From assembly GCA_038316435.1 (NCBI GenBank), contig JBBQAQ010000006.1, forward strand, positions 1 to 64,000: 64,000 bases of DNA, in the 5' to 3' direction. The translations under genes were made by a program, and so were the position numbers. The stretch is from JACJXF01 sp038316435. GTDB taxonomy: Bacteria > Bacteroidota > Bacteroidia > Bacteroidales > GCA-2748055. The notes below the pieces were generated by a model. The model did no database searches. It was not told the origin of the DNA and saw nothing but the letters and a program-made list of their open reading frames with translations. Numbering within the stretch: the stretch's first letter is position 1; every line of letters begins with the position of its first letter. This document shows positions 44,380 to 53,998 of this stretch, piece by piece.

Positions 44380-47001
44380 CTATTTTGGTAAAAAATCTTT
44401 AGCTCTATCTAATGCTTTTTGAAGGCCTGCAGGGTTTTTACCTCCTGCTGTTGCAAAAAATGCCTGACCCCCGCCGCCACCTTGAATTTCTTTTGAAATT
44501 TCACGGATAATAGTTGATGCATTTAGGTTTTTACTCTCCACAAGCTGATTGGATATCATAACTGCCAGGTTTGCTTTACCTTCTATTTCACATCCTAAAA
44601 TCAGGACAAGGTTTTCCATGTCGCCTTTTATCTGGAAAGCCAGATCACGTAACAGGTTTGCCTTATCAAGGTTTACCATAGTCGACAAAAATCTGATTTC
44701 CCCAATCACTTCAATCTTACCCAGCAATTCGTTTTTTATTGAAGATAGTTTCTCAATTGAAAACCCTTCAATTTGCTTGCTAAGATTCTGATTTTCAGCC
44801 ACAAGCTTTTCAATAGCAGGAAGAATCTCTCCAGTTGTACTGGTTATTTCACTTACTTTTTTGAGTTGATCGATTTGTTCAAAAATATATTCCTGAGATT
44901 TAATACCTGAAATAGCCTCAATTCTTCTTACTCCGGCAGCGATGGCGCTTTCCTTGGTAATTTTAAAAAACCCGATTTTTCCTGTTGATTTCACATGAGT
45001 TCCTCCGCAAAGCTCAACCGAATCATTAAACTGGATTACTCTGACACTATCCCCGTATTTTTCACCAAAAAGTGCCATGGCTCCCATGCTCAGCGCTTCT
45101 TTTACAGGAGTATTGCGACTTTCATTCAGAGGGATATTTTCACGAATCATTGAATTTACAATAACTTCAATTGTCCTTATTTCATCGTCGCTTACTTTTT
45201 GAAAATGACTAAAGTCGAACCTGATATATTCAGGATTTACAAGTGATCCCTTTTGCTCAACATGAGTGCCGAGCACTTTTCTTAGTGCAAAATGAAGAAG
45301 ATGTGTTGCGCTGTGATTGGCTTCTGTATTTATGCGTAATTCCCGGTTCACCTTAGCAGTAAAGCTGTTTTTTAGATTTACAGGGAGTTCCGTGCACAGA
45401 TGTATTACAAGATTATTTTCTTTAACCGTATCATGAATTATTATTTCGTTTTTCCTATCACTGATAACCCCTGTATCTCCTGCCTGACCGCCGCTCTCAG
45501 CATAAAACGGAGACTTGTTAAATACTAGTTGGTAAAATTCTTTCCCTTTAAGTTTAATCTGGCGGTAGCGCATAATTCTGATATCGGTTTCCAGTTGATC
45601 ATAACCCACAAATTCGTTTTCCTGACCGGTTTCCAGAATGGTCCAATCACCAGTTTCCTTAACGGCATCATTTCTTGATCTCGATTTTTGCTCCTCCATT
45701 TCTTTTGCAAATCCCTCTGTATCTGCAGCCAGATTTTTTTCTCTTAGAATTAATTGGGTCAAATCTAATGGAAAACCATAAGTGTCATACAATGTAAATA
45801 CGTCCTTTCCGCTGATAGTATTTTGTTTATTTTTTATTGCTTTATCTGACAACTGATCGAGAAGTCGGATTCCTGTTTCCAATGTGCGGAGAAATGAAAG
45901 TTCCTCTTCCTGAATAACCTTTTCTATAAGTGATTGCTGTGTTTTTAGTTCAGGATAACTTAGTCCCATTGTATCAATAAGCACAGGCACAAGTTTATAA
46001 AGGAAGGGTTCGGATTGATTTAAAAAAGTGTACGCGTGTCTTACTGCTCTTCTGAGAATTCTGCGGATCACATATCCGGCTTTTGCATTGGAGGGAAGCT
46101 GACCGTCTGCAATTGAAAATGAAATGGTTCGCAAATGGTCTGCGAGAACCCGCATTGCAATATCGCTCTCGGTATTCTTTCCATAAGGGGTACCGGAAAT
46201 TTCGGCAATCCTTGAAATTATTGGTTGAAAAATATCTGTGTCGTAGTTGGATTTTTTATTCTGAACAACCATACACAGTCGTTCGAATCCCATACCCGTA
46301 TCAACATGTTTTTGAGGCAGACTATCGAGAGTGCCGTTTGCCTTCCTGTTAAATTGAATAAATACAAGGTTCCAAATCTCAATTACAAGAGGATTACCTT
46401 TATTCACAAGCTCTGCACCCGATACTAGGCTTCTGTCAGCATCATCACGTATATCACAGTGAATTTCTGAACAGGGTCCGCAAGGGCCGGTATCACCCAT
46501 TTCCCAAAAATTATCTTTTTTAGATCCCAGAATAATTCTGTCTGCAGGCACATGCTTACTCCAGTATTCTTTTGATTCTGCATCGATACTAATATTTTCT
46601 GCTTTGCTGCCTTCAAAAATGGTAATATACAATCTGTCTGCAGGTATGCCTGCAATTTTTGTTAGAAATTCCCAGGCAAAATCAATGGCGTCTTTTTTAA
46701 AATAGTCCCCAAACGACCAATTACCTAGCATTTCAAACATAGTATGGTGGTATGTATCATGACCAACTTCTTCAAGATCGTTATGTTTTCCTGAAACCCT
46801 AAGGCATTTCTGTGAATTGGCAACTCTCAGATTTTTGGGAGAGGCATTACCAAGGAAAATATCCTTAAACTGATTCATTCCTGCATTGGTGAACATTAAT
46901 GTCGGGTCATTTTTCACTACCATTGGTGCAGAAGGAACTATTTCGTGCGATTTTTGAGAGAAGAAATTCAGAAAAAGAGATCTTAATTCGTTCGAGGTCA
47001 T
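44380..47001 (-). CDS. alaS: Alanyl-tRNA synthetase
   Basis: An 873-residue class II synthetase that charges tRNA-Ala and edits Ser/Gly mischarging. The catalytic core starts LRSLFLNFFSQKSHEIVPSA with TFTNAGMNQFKDIFLG motif 1-like and RVANSQKCLRVSGKHNDLEE; motif HTMFEMLGNWSFGDYF; motif 3 region MGFERLCMVVQNK. The editing domain has HSATHLLHFALRKVLG and CGGTHVKSTGKIG (zinc ligands). The C-terminal oligomerisation domain ends GGGGGQAFFATAGGKNP. Length and motifs are complete. It is transcribed away from the M23 peptidase genes. Confidence 0.97.
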   Translation of the reverse strand: MTSNELRSLFLNFFSQKSHEIVPSAPMVVKNDPTLMFTNAGMNQFKDIFLGNASPKNLRVANSQKCLRVSGKHNDLEEVGHDTYHHTMFEMLGNWSFGDYFKKDAIDFAWEFLTKIAGIPADRLYITIFEGSKAENISIDAESKEYWSKHVPADRIILGSKKDNFWEMGDTGPCGPCSEIHCDIRDDADRSLVSGAELVNKGNPLVIEIWNLVFIQFNRKANGTLDSLPQKHVDTGMGFERLCMVVQNKKSNYDTDIFQPIISRIAEISGTPYGKNTESDIAMRVLADHLRTISFSIADGQLPSNAKAGYVIRRILRRAVRHAYTFLNQSEPFLYKLVPVLIDTMGLSYPELKTQQSLIEKVIQEEELSFLRTLETGIRLLDQLSDKAIKNKQNTISGKDVFTLYDTYGFPLDLTQLILREKNLAADTEGFAKEMEEQKSRSRNDAVKETGDWTILETGQENEFVGYDQLETDIRIMRYRQIKLKGKEFYQLVFNKSPFYAESGGQAGDTGVISDRKNEIIIHDTVKENNLVIHLCTELPVNLKNSFTAKVNRELRINTEANHSATHLLHFALRKVLGTHVEQKGSLVNPEYIRFDFSHFQKVSDDEIRTIEVIVNSMIRENIPLNESRNTPVKEALSMGAMALFGEKYGDSVRVIQFNDSVELCGGTHVKSTGKIGFFKITKESAIAAGVRRIEAISGIKSQEYIFEQIDQLKKVSEITSTTGEILPAIEKLVAENQNLSKQIEGFSIEKLSSIKNELLGKIEVIGEIRFLSTMVNLDKANLLRDLAFQIKGDMENLVLILGCEIEGKANLAVMISNQLVESKNLNASTIIREISKEIQGGGGGQAFFATAGGKNPAGLQKALDRAKDFLPK

Positions 47002-47092
47002 TTTAAACTTTTTATAATAATTAAAAAATTAAGTAATTAGTGTAACCATATGACTTGTAAAACAGTATCAGGGTTATCGGTTTTTTTTAGAG

Positions 47093-47124
47093 TTTGTAAA
47101 ATTAATTTTTTTAAATTACATTTA
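47093..47124 (+). promoter_or_regulatory. Candidate promoter for the M23 peptidase genes
   Basis: TTTG (47093-47096), a 20-bp spacer and TACATTTA (47117-47124), one mismatch from TAnnTTTG, 45 bp before the first M23 gene. Confidence 0.5.
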
Positions 47125-47168
47125 CGCCTCACATTTGTAAAAATTGTATTAATCATTGATAATCAGGC

Positions 47169-48125
47169 ATGTTTAAGGGAAAATACATATTTAATCCAGA
47201 AACATTAAGGTTCGAGACGAACAATCTACCTTTAAAAAAAAGGTTAAGGGACTATAGTCTGTATCTGGGTTTAATCATTATTATTTCCATAGCATTACGT
47301 ATTGGGTTCGACAATTTAATACAATCCCCAAAGATTGATCTTTTTTCTGCTCAAAACCAGGTATTAAAATCAGAATATAAAATCCTTAATGAAAAAATAA
47401 CCAAGGCTGAAGCCCTTTTGGTTGAGGTTCAGAAACGCGACGATAAGGTATATCGTTCTGTTTTTGATATGGGGCCACTTCCAAGTTCTTTGCGTGAAGC
47501 TGGATATGGAGGTTCTGAGATTCCTTATGGGAGCCTTGCAAGCAATGGAAGGGATGAGATGGTCAATAAAACAGCTTTAAAGTTGGAGAAATTATCCACT
47601 AAAGCAAAAGTGCAATCAGGCTATTTATCTGATCTTTACGTCCTGGCGCAGTCTCAACAAAAACTTATCGCTTCAAAACCTTCAATACAGCCACTTTCAC
47701 CGGCAGATAGCTTTAGAATAACTTCTTCTTTTGGATTCAGATGGGATCCTTTTACCAACCAGAGAAGAATGCATCAGGGTCTTGACCTTGCAGGTGAAAT
47801 TGGGTTAAAGGTTTATGCAACTGGTGATGGAATAGTTATTTCGGCTGAAGATGGTAAAAACGGTTACGGTAAAGAAGTAATTATTGACCATGGTTTTGGT
47901 TATATTTCGCGATACGCACATCTTAGCAGAATCGATGTAAACAGGGGTCAGGTCATTAAGAGAGGTGAATACCTTGGCAGATTAGGCAGCACCGGCCGGT
48001 CTACAGGCCCCCATCTGCATTATGAAATAATTTTTGAGGATAAAACAGTGAATCCTATGCTGTTTTATTACGAGAATCTTAATCCCATTGAATTCAACTC
48101 AATAGTCGCTCAATCCTCAAATTGA
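47169..48125 (+). CDS. M23 (LytM-type) peptidoglycan endopeptidase, first paralogue
   Basis: A 318-residue inner-membrane-anchored protein: short cytoplasmic basic N-terminus, one helix (about 31-50), a coiled-coil periplasmic stretch (about 60-110), and a C-terminal M23 domain (about 190-300). The zinc motif is HQGLDLAGEIG (H and D ligands) with GPHLHYEIIF as the third His and catalytic His segment, so it is predicted active. Substrates would be peptidoglycan crosslinks. First of three adjacent homologues (47169-50161), each sharing the pattern ...F-NPETLRFE at the N-terminus, a membrane helix and M23. Confidence 0.92.
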   Translation: MFKGKYIFNPETLRFETNNLPLKKRLRDYSLYLGLIIIISIALRIGFDNLIQSPKIDLFSAQNQVLKSEYKILNEKITKAEALLVEVQKRDDKVYRSVFDMGPLPSSLREAGYGGSEIPYGSLASNGRDEMVNKTALKLEKLSTKAKVQSGYLSDLYVLAQSQQKLIASKPSIQPLSPADSFRITSSFGFRWDPFTNQRRMHQGLDLAGEIGLKVYATGDGIVISAEDGKNGYGKEVIIDHGFGYISRYAHLSRIDVNRGQVIKRGEYLGRLGSTGRSTGPHLHYEIIFEDKTVNPMLFYYENLNPIEFNSIVAQSSN

Positions 48126-48186
48126 GATCCTGATTTAGTCGGTTAATTTTATTTTTGCTATCTTGCCGGTTTAAAATTTTCAAATT

Positions 48187-49155
48187 ATGCCAAGGTCTCA
48201 GTTTAAGTATGACCCCGATAATTTACGGTATTTAAAGTTAAATCAGAACTTGCGATCCAAGGTGTTCAGGATTTTTTCCTGGGTTGCAGGAAGCCTTGTA
48301 CTGGCAATAGTTCTAAATGTCATTTATGCTTTTTTCTTTGATACTCCTCATGAAAGCCAGATCAGACAGGAAAACAGGGCTTTAATGCAGGATTATGAAT
48401 TTCTCTCAAAAAAATATAGCAGGGTAGATACCGTATTAAAAGAAGTTCGATCCATTGATGAGAACCTTTACCGCACTATTTTTGAAACAGAACCTGCTTT
48501 TCGTCAAGGCGGAGGGGAGAACGAGAATATTTCAGAATTGTTCCAGTATCTTTCACTTGATAATAATGAACTAGTTGAAAACACCTCATCCGAACTTAAT
48601 GAAATTCATAACAAAACATATATTCAGAATAAGGAATATGGTCGGTTGATGGGCTTTTCAGGAAGAAAGGCGGATATTCTTACATCACTCCCTGGTATTC
48701 AACCTATACGTAATCAGGATCTTACGCGAACCGCTTCAGGTTATGGATTCAGAATACACCCTATTTATAAGATACAAAAAATGCATCCAGGAATGGATTT
48801 TACAGCTCCCACCGGAACTGAAGTTTTTGCTACTGGTGATGCGGTGGTTGAAGTTGTTGAAATGAGTAAAAGAGGCAATGGTAATACTATTGTTCTTAAC
48901 CATGGCACAGGTTACAAAACATCTTATATGCACCTTGATGCATTTAAAGTGAGAACAGGACAGAAGGTCAAAAGAGGTGAGGTTATTGCTTGGGTTGGAA
49001 ATACGGGTCTTTCCGTTGCTCCGCACCTGCATTATGAGGTATCGTTGGATGGTAATCCAGTGAATCCAGTTAATTATTTCTTTTTGGAATTAAGTCCACA
49101 AAGTTTTGATAAGATTATTTTGATTAGTATAAAATCGGGACAGTCTTTTGACTAA
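48187..49155 (+). CDS. M23 peptidoglycan endopeptidase, second paralogue
   Basis: A 322-residue homologue of its neighbours: MPRSQFKYDPDNLRYLKLNQ start, one membrane helix (about 30-50), a coiled-coil region and a LytM domain with HPGMDFTAPTGTE and APHLHYEVSLDGN. All zinc and catalytic residues appear present. It follows the first paralogue by 61 bp; the gap has TATTTTTG (48150-48157), so it may have its own promoter. Its C-terminus overlaps the possible longer frame of the third paralogue only slightly. Confidence 0.92.
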   Translation: MPRSQFKYDPDNLRYLKLNQNLRSKVFRIFSWVAGSLVLAIVLNVIYAFFFDTPHESQIRQENRALMQDYEFLSKKYSRVDTVLKEVRSIDENLYRTIFETEPAFRQGGGENENISELFQYLSLDNNELVENTSSELNEIHNKTYIQNKEYGRLMGFSGRKADILTSLPGIQPIRNQDLTRTASGYGFRIHPIYKIQKMHPGMDFTAPTGTEVFATGDAVVEVVEMSKRGNGNTIVLNHGTGYKTSYMHLDAFKVRTGQKVKRGEVIAWVGNTGLSVAPHLHYEVSLDGNPVNPVNYFFLELSPQSFDKIILISIKSGQSFD

Positions 49156-49183
49156 TTATTTTTTTTCGTACTTTTATCCACAT

Positions 49184-50161
49184 ATGGCAAAAGCAAAATT
49201 CAAATTTAATCCGGATACCCTTCTTTTTGAGAAGGTTAAGTATTCATTTAAGCAAAGGTTGCTGCGATTTCTCCCCTTCTTCTCGGTCACCATGGCCTTT
49301 ACTCTGGCAATTTTATTTTTTGGATATGGTTACTTTGAGTCTCCAAAAATTAACAAGCTAACTCAGGAACAGGCACAGACAATTCTTAAGCTTAACGTAA
49401 TGAAAACCGAGCTTTCTAAGTTCGAAGAAGTTATTTCTGATATTGAATATAATGATGATCATATATACCGAACATATTTTGAAGTAGATCCTCTGAATAC
49501 CTCTTTAAGAAATGCAGGTTCAGGTGGAAATGTTAATAATAATTCTTTTTCTAACTCCAGATATAGTAAGCTTATTCTTTCTCTCGACAATAGGCTCGAC
49601 CATCTTGCTAAGAAACTTGTTGTGCAGTCGAAGTCGTATGATGCAGTAGTTGAAATGGCTGTTAATAAAGAAAAACGACTTGCTGCAAGACCTGCTATCC
49701 AACCTATCAGTATCAAAGAGCTTACTCGCTTTGGGTCTAATTTTGGCTTTCGGCTTCATCCAATTCTTCATGTTGTTCGTATGCATGCAGGTATCGACCT
49801 GACTTGTCCCCGCGGCACCAATATTTTTGCTACTGCTGATGGAGTTGTTAAGGAGGCTGGATATACTTCAGGGGGTTATGGAAATAAAATTTTAGTTGAT
49901 CATGGATATGGCTACAATACTTTATACGGTCACTGCGATAAAGTATTTGTAAAACCCGGTGATCGTGTAAAAAGAGGAGATATAATAGGAGCAGTTGGAA
50001 GTACAGGTCTTTCTGTTGCTCCGCACCTGCATTACGAAGTACATATAAATGGTAACGCGGTGAATCCCATAAATTATTACGCAAATGACCTGTCAGCTGA
50101 AGAATACGATAAGATGATAAGTTTGTACTCCAACTCAGATCCAAGTTTTGACATTAACTAG
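49184..50161 (+). CDS. M23 peptidoglycan endopeptidase, third paralogue
   Basis: A 325-residue homologue. The frame is open back to 49148, but ATG 49184 gives MAKAKFKFNPDTLLFEKVKY, matching the starts of the two siblings. A helix lies at about 30-50, followed by a helical linker, and the M23 domain has HAGIDLTCPRGTN and APHLHYEVHINGN, so the active site is intact. Three diverged copies in a row suggest division of labour in cell-wall remodelling. All are downstream of alaS on the opposite strand. Confidence 0.92.
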   Translation: MAKAKFKFNPDTLLFEKVKYSFKQRLLRFLPFFSVTMAFTLAILFFGYGYFESPKINKLTQEQAQTILKLNVMKTELSKFEEVISDIEYNDDHIYRTYFEVDPLNTSLRNAGSGGNVNNNSFSNSRYSKLILSLDNRLDHLAKKLVVQSKSYDAVVEMAVNKEKRLAARPAIQPISIKELTRFGSNFGFRLHPILHVVRMHAGIDLTCPRGTNIFATADGVVKEAGYTSGGYGNKILVDHGYGYNTLYGHCDKVFVKPGDRVKRGDIIGAVGSTGLSVAPHLHYEVHINGNAVNPINYYANDLSAEEYDKMISLYSNSDPSFDIN

Positions 50162-50300
50162 TATTCTTTAAGTTTCCAAAAGCATCAGTTATATTTAAGT
50201 TCACAAGTTTAAGTGAATTTCTGCGATGGTGAAACTTTATATTCTTTTGCATTACTCTGAATCTTACAATAATTATCATTTCAACTTTATTGCTTTTTTT

Positions 50301-51371
50301 ATGAAGAAAAGATTTTCTTTTGCCTTAGTAACAATTTTTTTATGTTTTCCAGTTTTAACAGCTCAGACGCCTGATGCTGATAGTCTTATTGCAGTGAAGA
50401 GTATTACAGTCGTAGCTGTTGGTGATATTATGCTCGGTACAAATTACCCTAGTGAGTCGTACCTTCCCCCTAAAAATAATTGCTATCCATTACTATCTGA
50501 ACTAAAGCCCTATCTTCAGGATGCTACTGTGACATTTGGCAATCTTGAAGGTGTATTTTCCGGAAACAGCGGTACAGCAAAAGAATGTAAGGATACAACC
50601 ACCTGTTATGTGTTCAGAATGCCTGAATCATATCTGGATTGCATAAGTGATGCTGGTTTTGATTTCCTGAGTATGGCAAATAATCATGTTAATGATTTTG
50701 GATACGAAGGCCGGGTTAATACCTCCAGACATCTTGCAGAAAGTGGAATTGCATTTGCAGGACTCGTATCAAAACCTTTTGCAATAATCAAAAGGGAAGG
50801 ATATAAAATTGGTTTTGCAGCATTTGCGCCGCATACAGGGACTGCAGATATGAAAGATTACAATGGAGCAAAAAAGATTGTTTCAATGCTTAATGATAGT
50901 TGCGACTTTGTTATTGTGTATTTTCATGGTGGAGCTGAAGGTAAAGATTATCAGCACGTTACCCGTCAGGACGAAGAGTTTCTGGGGTTCAACCGCGGAA
51001 ATGTGTACCGTTTTGCTCATGATGTTGTGGATGCTGGTGCTGATCTGGTTATGGGCTCAGGCCCTCATGTAACCCGGGCTGTAGAGGTTTACAATAACCG
51101 CTTAATTGGATATAGTCTTGGTAACTTCAGTACATGGGCACGTTTTAATTTATCAGGCCCAAATGGAATTTGTCCGCTTATTAAAACATGGCTCGCCGCT
51201 GACGGAAGTTTTATAAAAGCGCAGATTATACCTGTTTATCAGCCGGGTGAAGGGGGTGCTAAAATTGATCCTCAGAAAAGAGCAATCACTAAAATTCAAG
51301 AACTTACTCTATCTGACTTCCCTGATTCTCCAGTCATTATAGATGATGAGGGTTGGATTTTATCAAAATAA
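50301..51371 (+). CDS. CapA-family exported phosphoesterase-like protein
   Basis: A 356-residue exported protein; the ATG at 50301 starts MKKRFSFALVTIFLCFPVLT, a clear signal peptide, so the longer frame from 50226 is not used. PGA_cap domain motifs are VVAVGDIMLGTNYPSES, VTFGNLEGVFSGNS, FLSMANNHVNDFGYEGRVNT, IVYFHGGAEGKDYQHVTRQD, DLVMGSGPHVTRAVEVYNNR and LIGYSLGNFSTW. These are the metal-binding blocks of CapA, a calcineurin-like fold associated with poly-gamma-glutamate or capsule formation. A second, more distant CapA is encoded at 54300-55385. Confidence 0.88.
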   Translation: MKKRFSFALVTIFLCFPVLTAQTPDADSLIAVKSITVVAVGDIMLGTNYPSESYLPPKNNCYPLLSELKPYLQDATVTFGNLEGVFSGNSGTAKECKDTTTCYVFRMPESYLDCISDAGFDFLSMANNHVNDFGYEGRVNTSRHLAESGIAFAGLVSKPFAIIKREGYKIGFAAFAPHTGTADMKDYNGAKKIVSMLNDSCDFVIVYFHGGAEGKDYQHVTRQDEEFLGFNRGNVYRFAHDVVDAGADLVMGSGPHVTRAVEVYNNRLIGYSLGNFSTWARFNLSGPNGICPLIKTWLAADGSFIKAQIIPVYQPGEGGAKIDPQKRAITKIQELTLSDFPDSPVIIDDEGWILSK

Positions 51372-51636
51372 AACCTATTATGCCTAGTCGGTAGGGATAG
51401 TTTTTTTATATTGTTTTGGCGAAAACAATGAAAAATGATTGATTTGTAAAAGGTTTTTCATACTTTAGATAACTTATTTTAAGCGTCACATTATCAGAGC
51501 ATTTATAAGTTATGTTGAAGGCCAAAATTTTGTGAAATTTTGATTTGCCAATTTTTTGAAAAGACTGAAAAAAGCAGATAAACGCAGATTTTTTTATTTC
51601 CCTGCAATTCTTATTTGAAGCTAAAAAAAGTATAAA

Positions 51637-51984
51637 ATGCCCTACAAGGAACCCAAAATAGAAAAACTTTTTTATGCAATTGGCGAAGTTGCTGAGATGT
51701 TCGATGTTAACACTTCTTTAATAAGATTTTGGGAGAAAGAGTTTGACGTTATTAAACCTAAAAAAAATAAAAAGGGCAATCGACTCTTTACAAAGGAAGA
51801 CGTCGAAAATTTTCATCTTATCTATAATCTTGTGAAAGTCAGGGGAATGACTCTGGCAGGAGCGAAAAAAAAGATGAAAGAGAACAAGACTGACATTCAT
51901 GATGATTTTGAAATCATTCAGACCTTAAACCAGGTCAAGGAAATGCTTATTGAGATCCGCGATGAGATAGAAGGCGTGAAATAA
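51637..51984 (+). CDS. MerR-family transcriptional regulator (small)
   Basis: A 115-residue protein with a winged helix N-terminus: LFYAIGEVAEMFDVNTSLIR then FWEKEFDVIKPKKNKKGNRL and FTKEDVENFHLIYNLVKVRG. There is a short helical C-terminal stretch and no ligand-binding domain or cysteine cluster, so any signal it senses is not predictable. It lies between capA and the NIF3 gene with 265 bp before it and 56 bp after it. Small MerR proteins with this exact layout are common and conserved in Bacteroidota. Confidence 0.88.
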   Translation: MPYKEPKIEKLFYAIGEVAEMFDVNTSLIRFWEKEFDVIKPKKNKKGNRLFTKEDVENFHLIYNLVKVRGMTLAGAKKKMKENKTDIHDDFEIIQTLNQVKEMLIEIRDEIEGVK

Positions 51985-52040
51985 AATCCAGCTTATTTAT
52001 TTCCGGGTTTAGTTTATGATCTCCCCTGAAAAATGAAACC

Positions 52041-53135
52041 ATGCTATTAAAAGAAATTATCAGCGTTTTTGAGAAGGCTGCACCATTTGCATTGCAGGAA
52101 TCTTACGACAATTCAGGCTTGCAGATTGGAAATCAGGATATGGAAGTATCTGCTGCCTTAATTTGTCTTGATGTTACCAATGAAGTACTTGAAGAAGCTT
52201 TAAAGCTAAAAGCTAACCTGATTATTTCACACCATCCTCTTATATTTCAGGGGATTAAGAGTTTGACAGGAAAAAACTCCACAGAGGAAATTATAATTCG
52301 CGCAATAAAATCAGATATTGCTATTCTATCTATTCATACAAATTTCGATAGTATCTCTGAAGGAGTTAGTTACTCCATTTGTAAAAAACTGGATCTTAGA
52401 AGGATACGAGTTCTTGATCCCCTGAAAAATGGCTTGCTAAAGCTTGTATTCTTTGTTCCAGTAAGCTACGCAGAAATAGTGCGGGAAAAAGTTTTTGATG
52501 CAGGTGCCGGAGAGATCGGAAACTACGATCAATGCAGCTTTAATTTATCCGGAGCAGGAACTTTCAGGGCAGGTGAAGAGGCAAATCCATTTGTTGGAAA
52601 GAAGTCTGAATTTCATAAGGAAGAAGAGATTCGTGTTGAAACCGTAATACCCGTAGCACTTTCATCCAAAGTGGTCTCAGCCCTAATTAAGGCTCACCCT
52701 TATGAGGAAGTAGCCTACGACCTTTACCCAATTTTAAACAATAATCCAATTCTCGGAATGGGGATGGTAGGAGAATTACCCGTTGAAATGAGTGAAATGG
52801 AGTTTCTGACTCTTTTGAAAGCTACATTTAATTCCGGATCTATCAGATACACCACTCTCCTCAAAAGAAAAATAAAAAAAGTTGCTGTCTGTGGAGGTAG
52901 TGGCAGTTTCTTGTTAAACAAGGCAATTGCAACAGGGGCTGATGTTTTTGTGTCGGGGGATTTTAAATATCATCAGTTTTTCGAAGCCGAAAACAAGATT
53001 CTCATTGCCGATATCGGACATTATGAGAGTGAGCAGTTTACAAAAGAACTCTTTTATGAATTACTTATTAAAAATTATCCTAAATTTGCACTTTATTTAT
53101 CGAAGGTAAACACGAATCCAATTAATTATCTATAA
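52041..53135 (+). CDS. NIF3/DUF34 family dinuclear metal protein with inserted domain
   Basis: A 364-residue protein of the NIF3 family (sometimes annotated GTP cyclohydrolase 1 type 2). Metal-binding motifs are NLIISHHPLIFQGIKSLTGK (His pair), AILSIHTNFDSISEG (His-x-x-x-Asp) and the C-terminal DIGHYESEQFTKEL. An additional CutA/PII-like domain is inserted between the two halves (about 130-230), as in the longer NIF3 proteins. Function unsettled; a metal-linked repair or nucleotide role has been suggested for relatives. It is followed 4 bp later by the zinc-ribbon protein gene, a conserved Bacteroidota pair. Confidence 0.9.
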   Translation: MLLKEIISVFEKAAPFALQESYDNSGLQIGNQDMEVSAALICLDVTNEVLEEALKLKANLIISHHPLIFQGIKSLTGKNSTEEIIIRAIKSDIAILSIHTNFDSISEGVSYSICKKLDLRRIRVLDPLKNGLLKLVFFVPVSYAEIVREKVFDAGAGEIGNYDQCSFNLSGAGTFRAGEEANPFVGKKSEFHKEEEIRVETVIPVALSSKVVSALIKAHPYEEVAYDLYPILNNNPILGMGMVGELPVEMSEMEFLTLLKATFNSGSIRYTTLLKRKIKKVAVCGGSGSFLLNKAIATGADVFVSGDFKYHQFFEAENKILIADIGHYESEQFTKELFYELLIKNYPKFALYLSKVNTNPINYL

Positions 53136-53139
53136 TCCT

Positions 53140-53922
53140 ATGGCAGAGGCTAAAACAAAAATTGAAGAAACTCTTGATATTTCGATTGAAGCAAAACTTC
53201 GCGCTCTATTTGAATTGCAGCAGGTTGATACAGAGACAGACAAGATAACAATTCTCAGGGGCGAGTTACCTTTAGAAGTGCAGGATCTGGAAGATGACAT
53301 CGCAGGACTTGAAACACGCATCCGTAATTATGAAGAGGAAGTGAAGAGTCTGGAAAATAATATTGCCGCTAAAAAACAGGATATTGTGAATTCTGAAGTC
53401 CTCATTAAAAAGTACGAGGAACAACAGAAAAATGTTAGGAACAATCGTGAGTTCGATTCTCTTTCAAAAGAAATGGAATTCCAGAATCTGGAAATGGAAC
53501 TTGCAAGGAAAAAGATTTCTGAATTCAACGCAGACCTTAATTCTAAAAAGGAAAACATTGTTGAGTCTACTGAGATTTTGAATGAAAGGAAAGACGATCT
53601 TGATAGCAAAAAGAACGAGTTAGACGAAATTGTTTCCGACACTAAAAAAGAAGAAGAAACCTTGTTCAATAAATCGGCTACTATTCAAAAGATCATTGAG
53701 CCAAGACTCTTAACTGCATACAAACGAATTCGTGGAAACGCTCGTAATGGCCTCGCAGTTGTATCTGTTGAAAGAGATGCTTGTGGTGGTTGCTTTAATA
53801 AGATTCCTCCTCAGAGGCAGGTTGATATCCGCTCACGCAAGAAAATCATTGTTTGCGAATATTGCGGTAGAATTCTGGTTGATGATGATATCAGTGGAAC
53901 CGGAGTAAAAGTAGAGGCTTAA
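53140..53922 (+). CDS. C4 zinc-ribbon coiled-coil protein (DUF164 family)
   Basis: A 260-residue cytosolic protein. The first 190 residues are almost entirely alpha-helical coiled coil (repeated E-K-x-L and N-N-I heptads such as RIRNYEEEVKSLENNIAAKK). The C-terminal zf-RING_7-type ribbon is CGGCFNKIPPQ then CEYCGRIL with four cysteines. It may bind nucleic acid or act as an RNA/DNA scaffold; function unproven. It starts 4 bp after the NIF3 gene stop, and a hairpin terminator follows its stop. Confidence 0.9.
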   Translation: MAEAKTKIEETLDISIEAKLRALFELQQVDTETDKITILRGELPLEVQDLEDDIAGLETRIRNYEEEVKSLENNIAAKKQDIVNSEVLIKKYEEQQKNVRNNREFDSLSKEMEFQNLEMELARKKISEFNADLNSKKENIVESTEILNERKDDLDSKKNELDEIVSDTKKEEETLFNKSATIQKIIEPRLLTAYKRIRGNARNGLAVVSVERDACGGCFNKIPPQRQVDIRSRKKIIVCEYCGRILVDDDISGTGVKVEA

Positions 53923-53940
53923 ATCGCTTTTAAAATTTTG

Positions 53941-53980
53941 AAATGCGAAGTGCAACAATTCAGTGTACTTTGCATTTTTC
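53941..53980 (+). terminator. Hairpin terminator after the zinc-ribbon gene
   Basis: AAATGCGAAGT (53941-53951) pairs with ACTTTGCATTT (53967-53977), 11 bp with one G-U, and is followed by a short T run. It ends the NIF3/zinc-ribbon transcript 18 bp after the stop codon. Confidence 0.65.
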
Positions 53981-53998
53981 ATTTAATTATGTGGCAAA

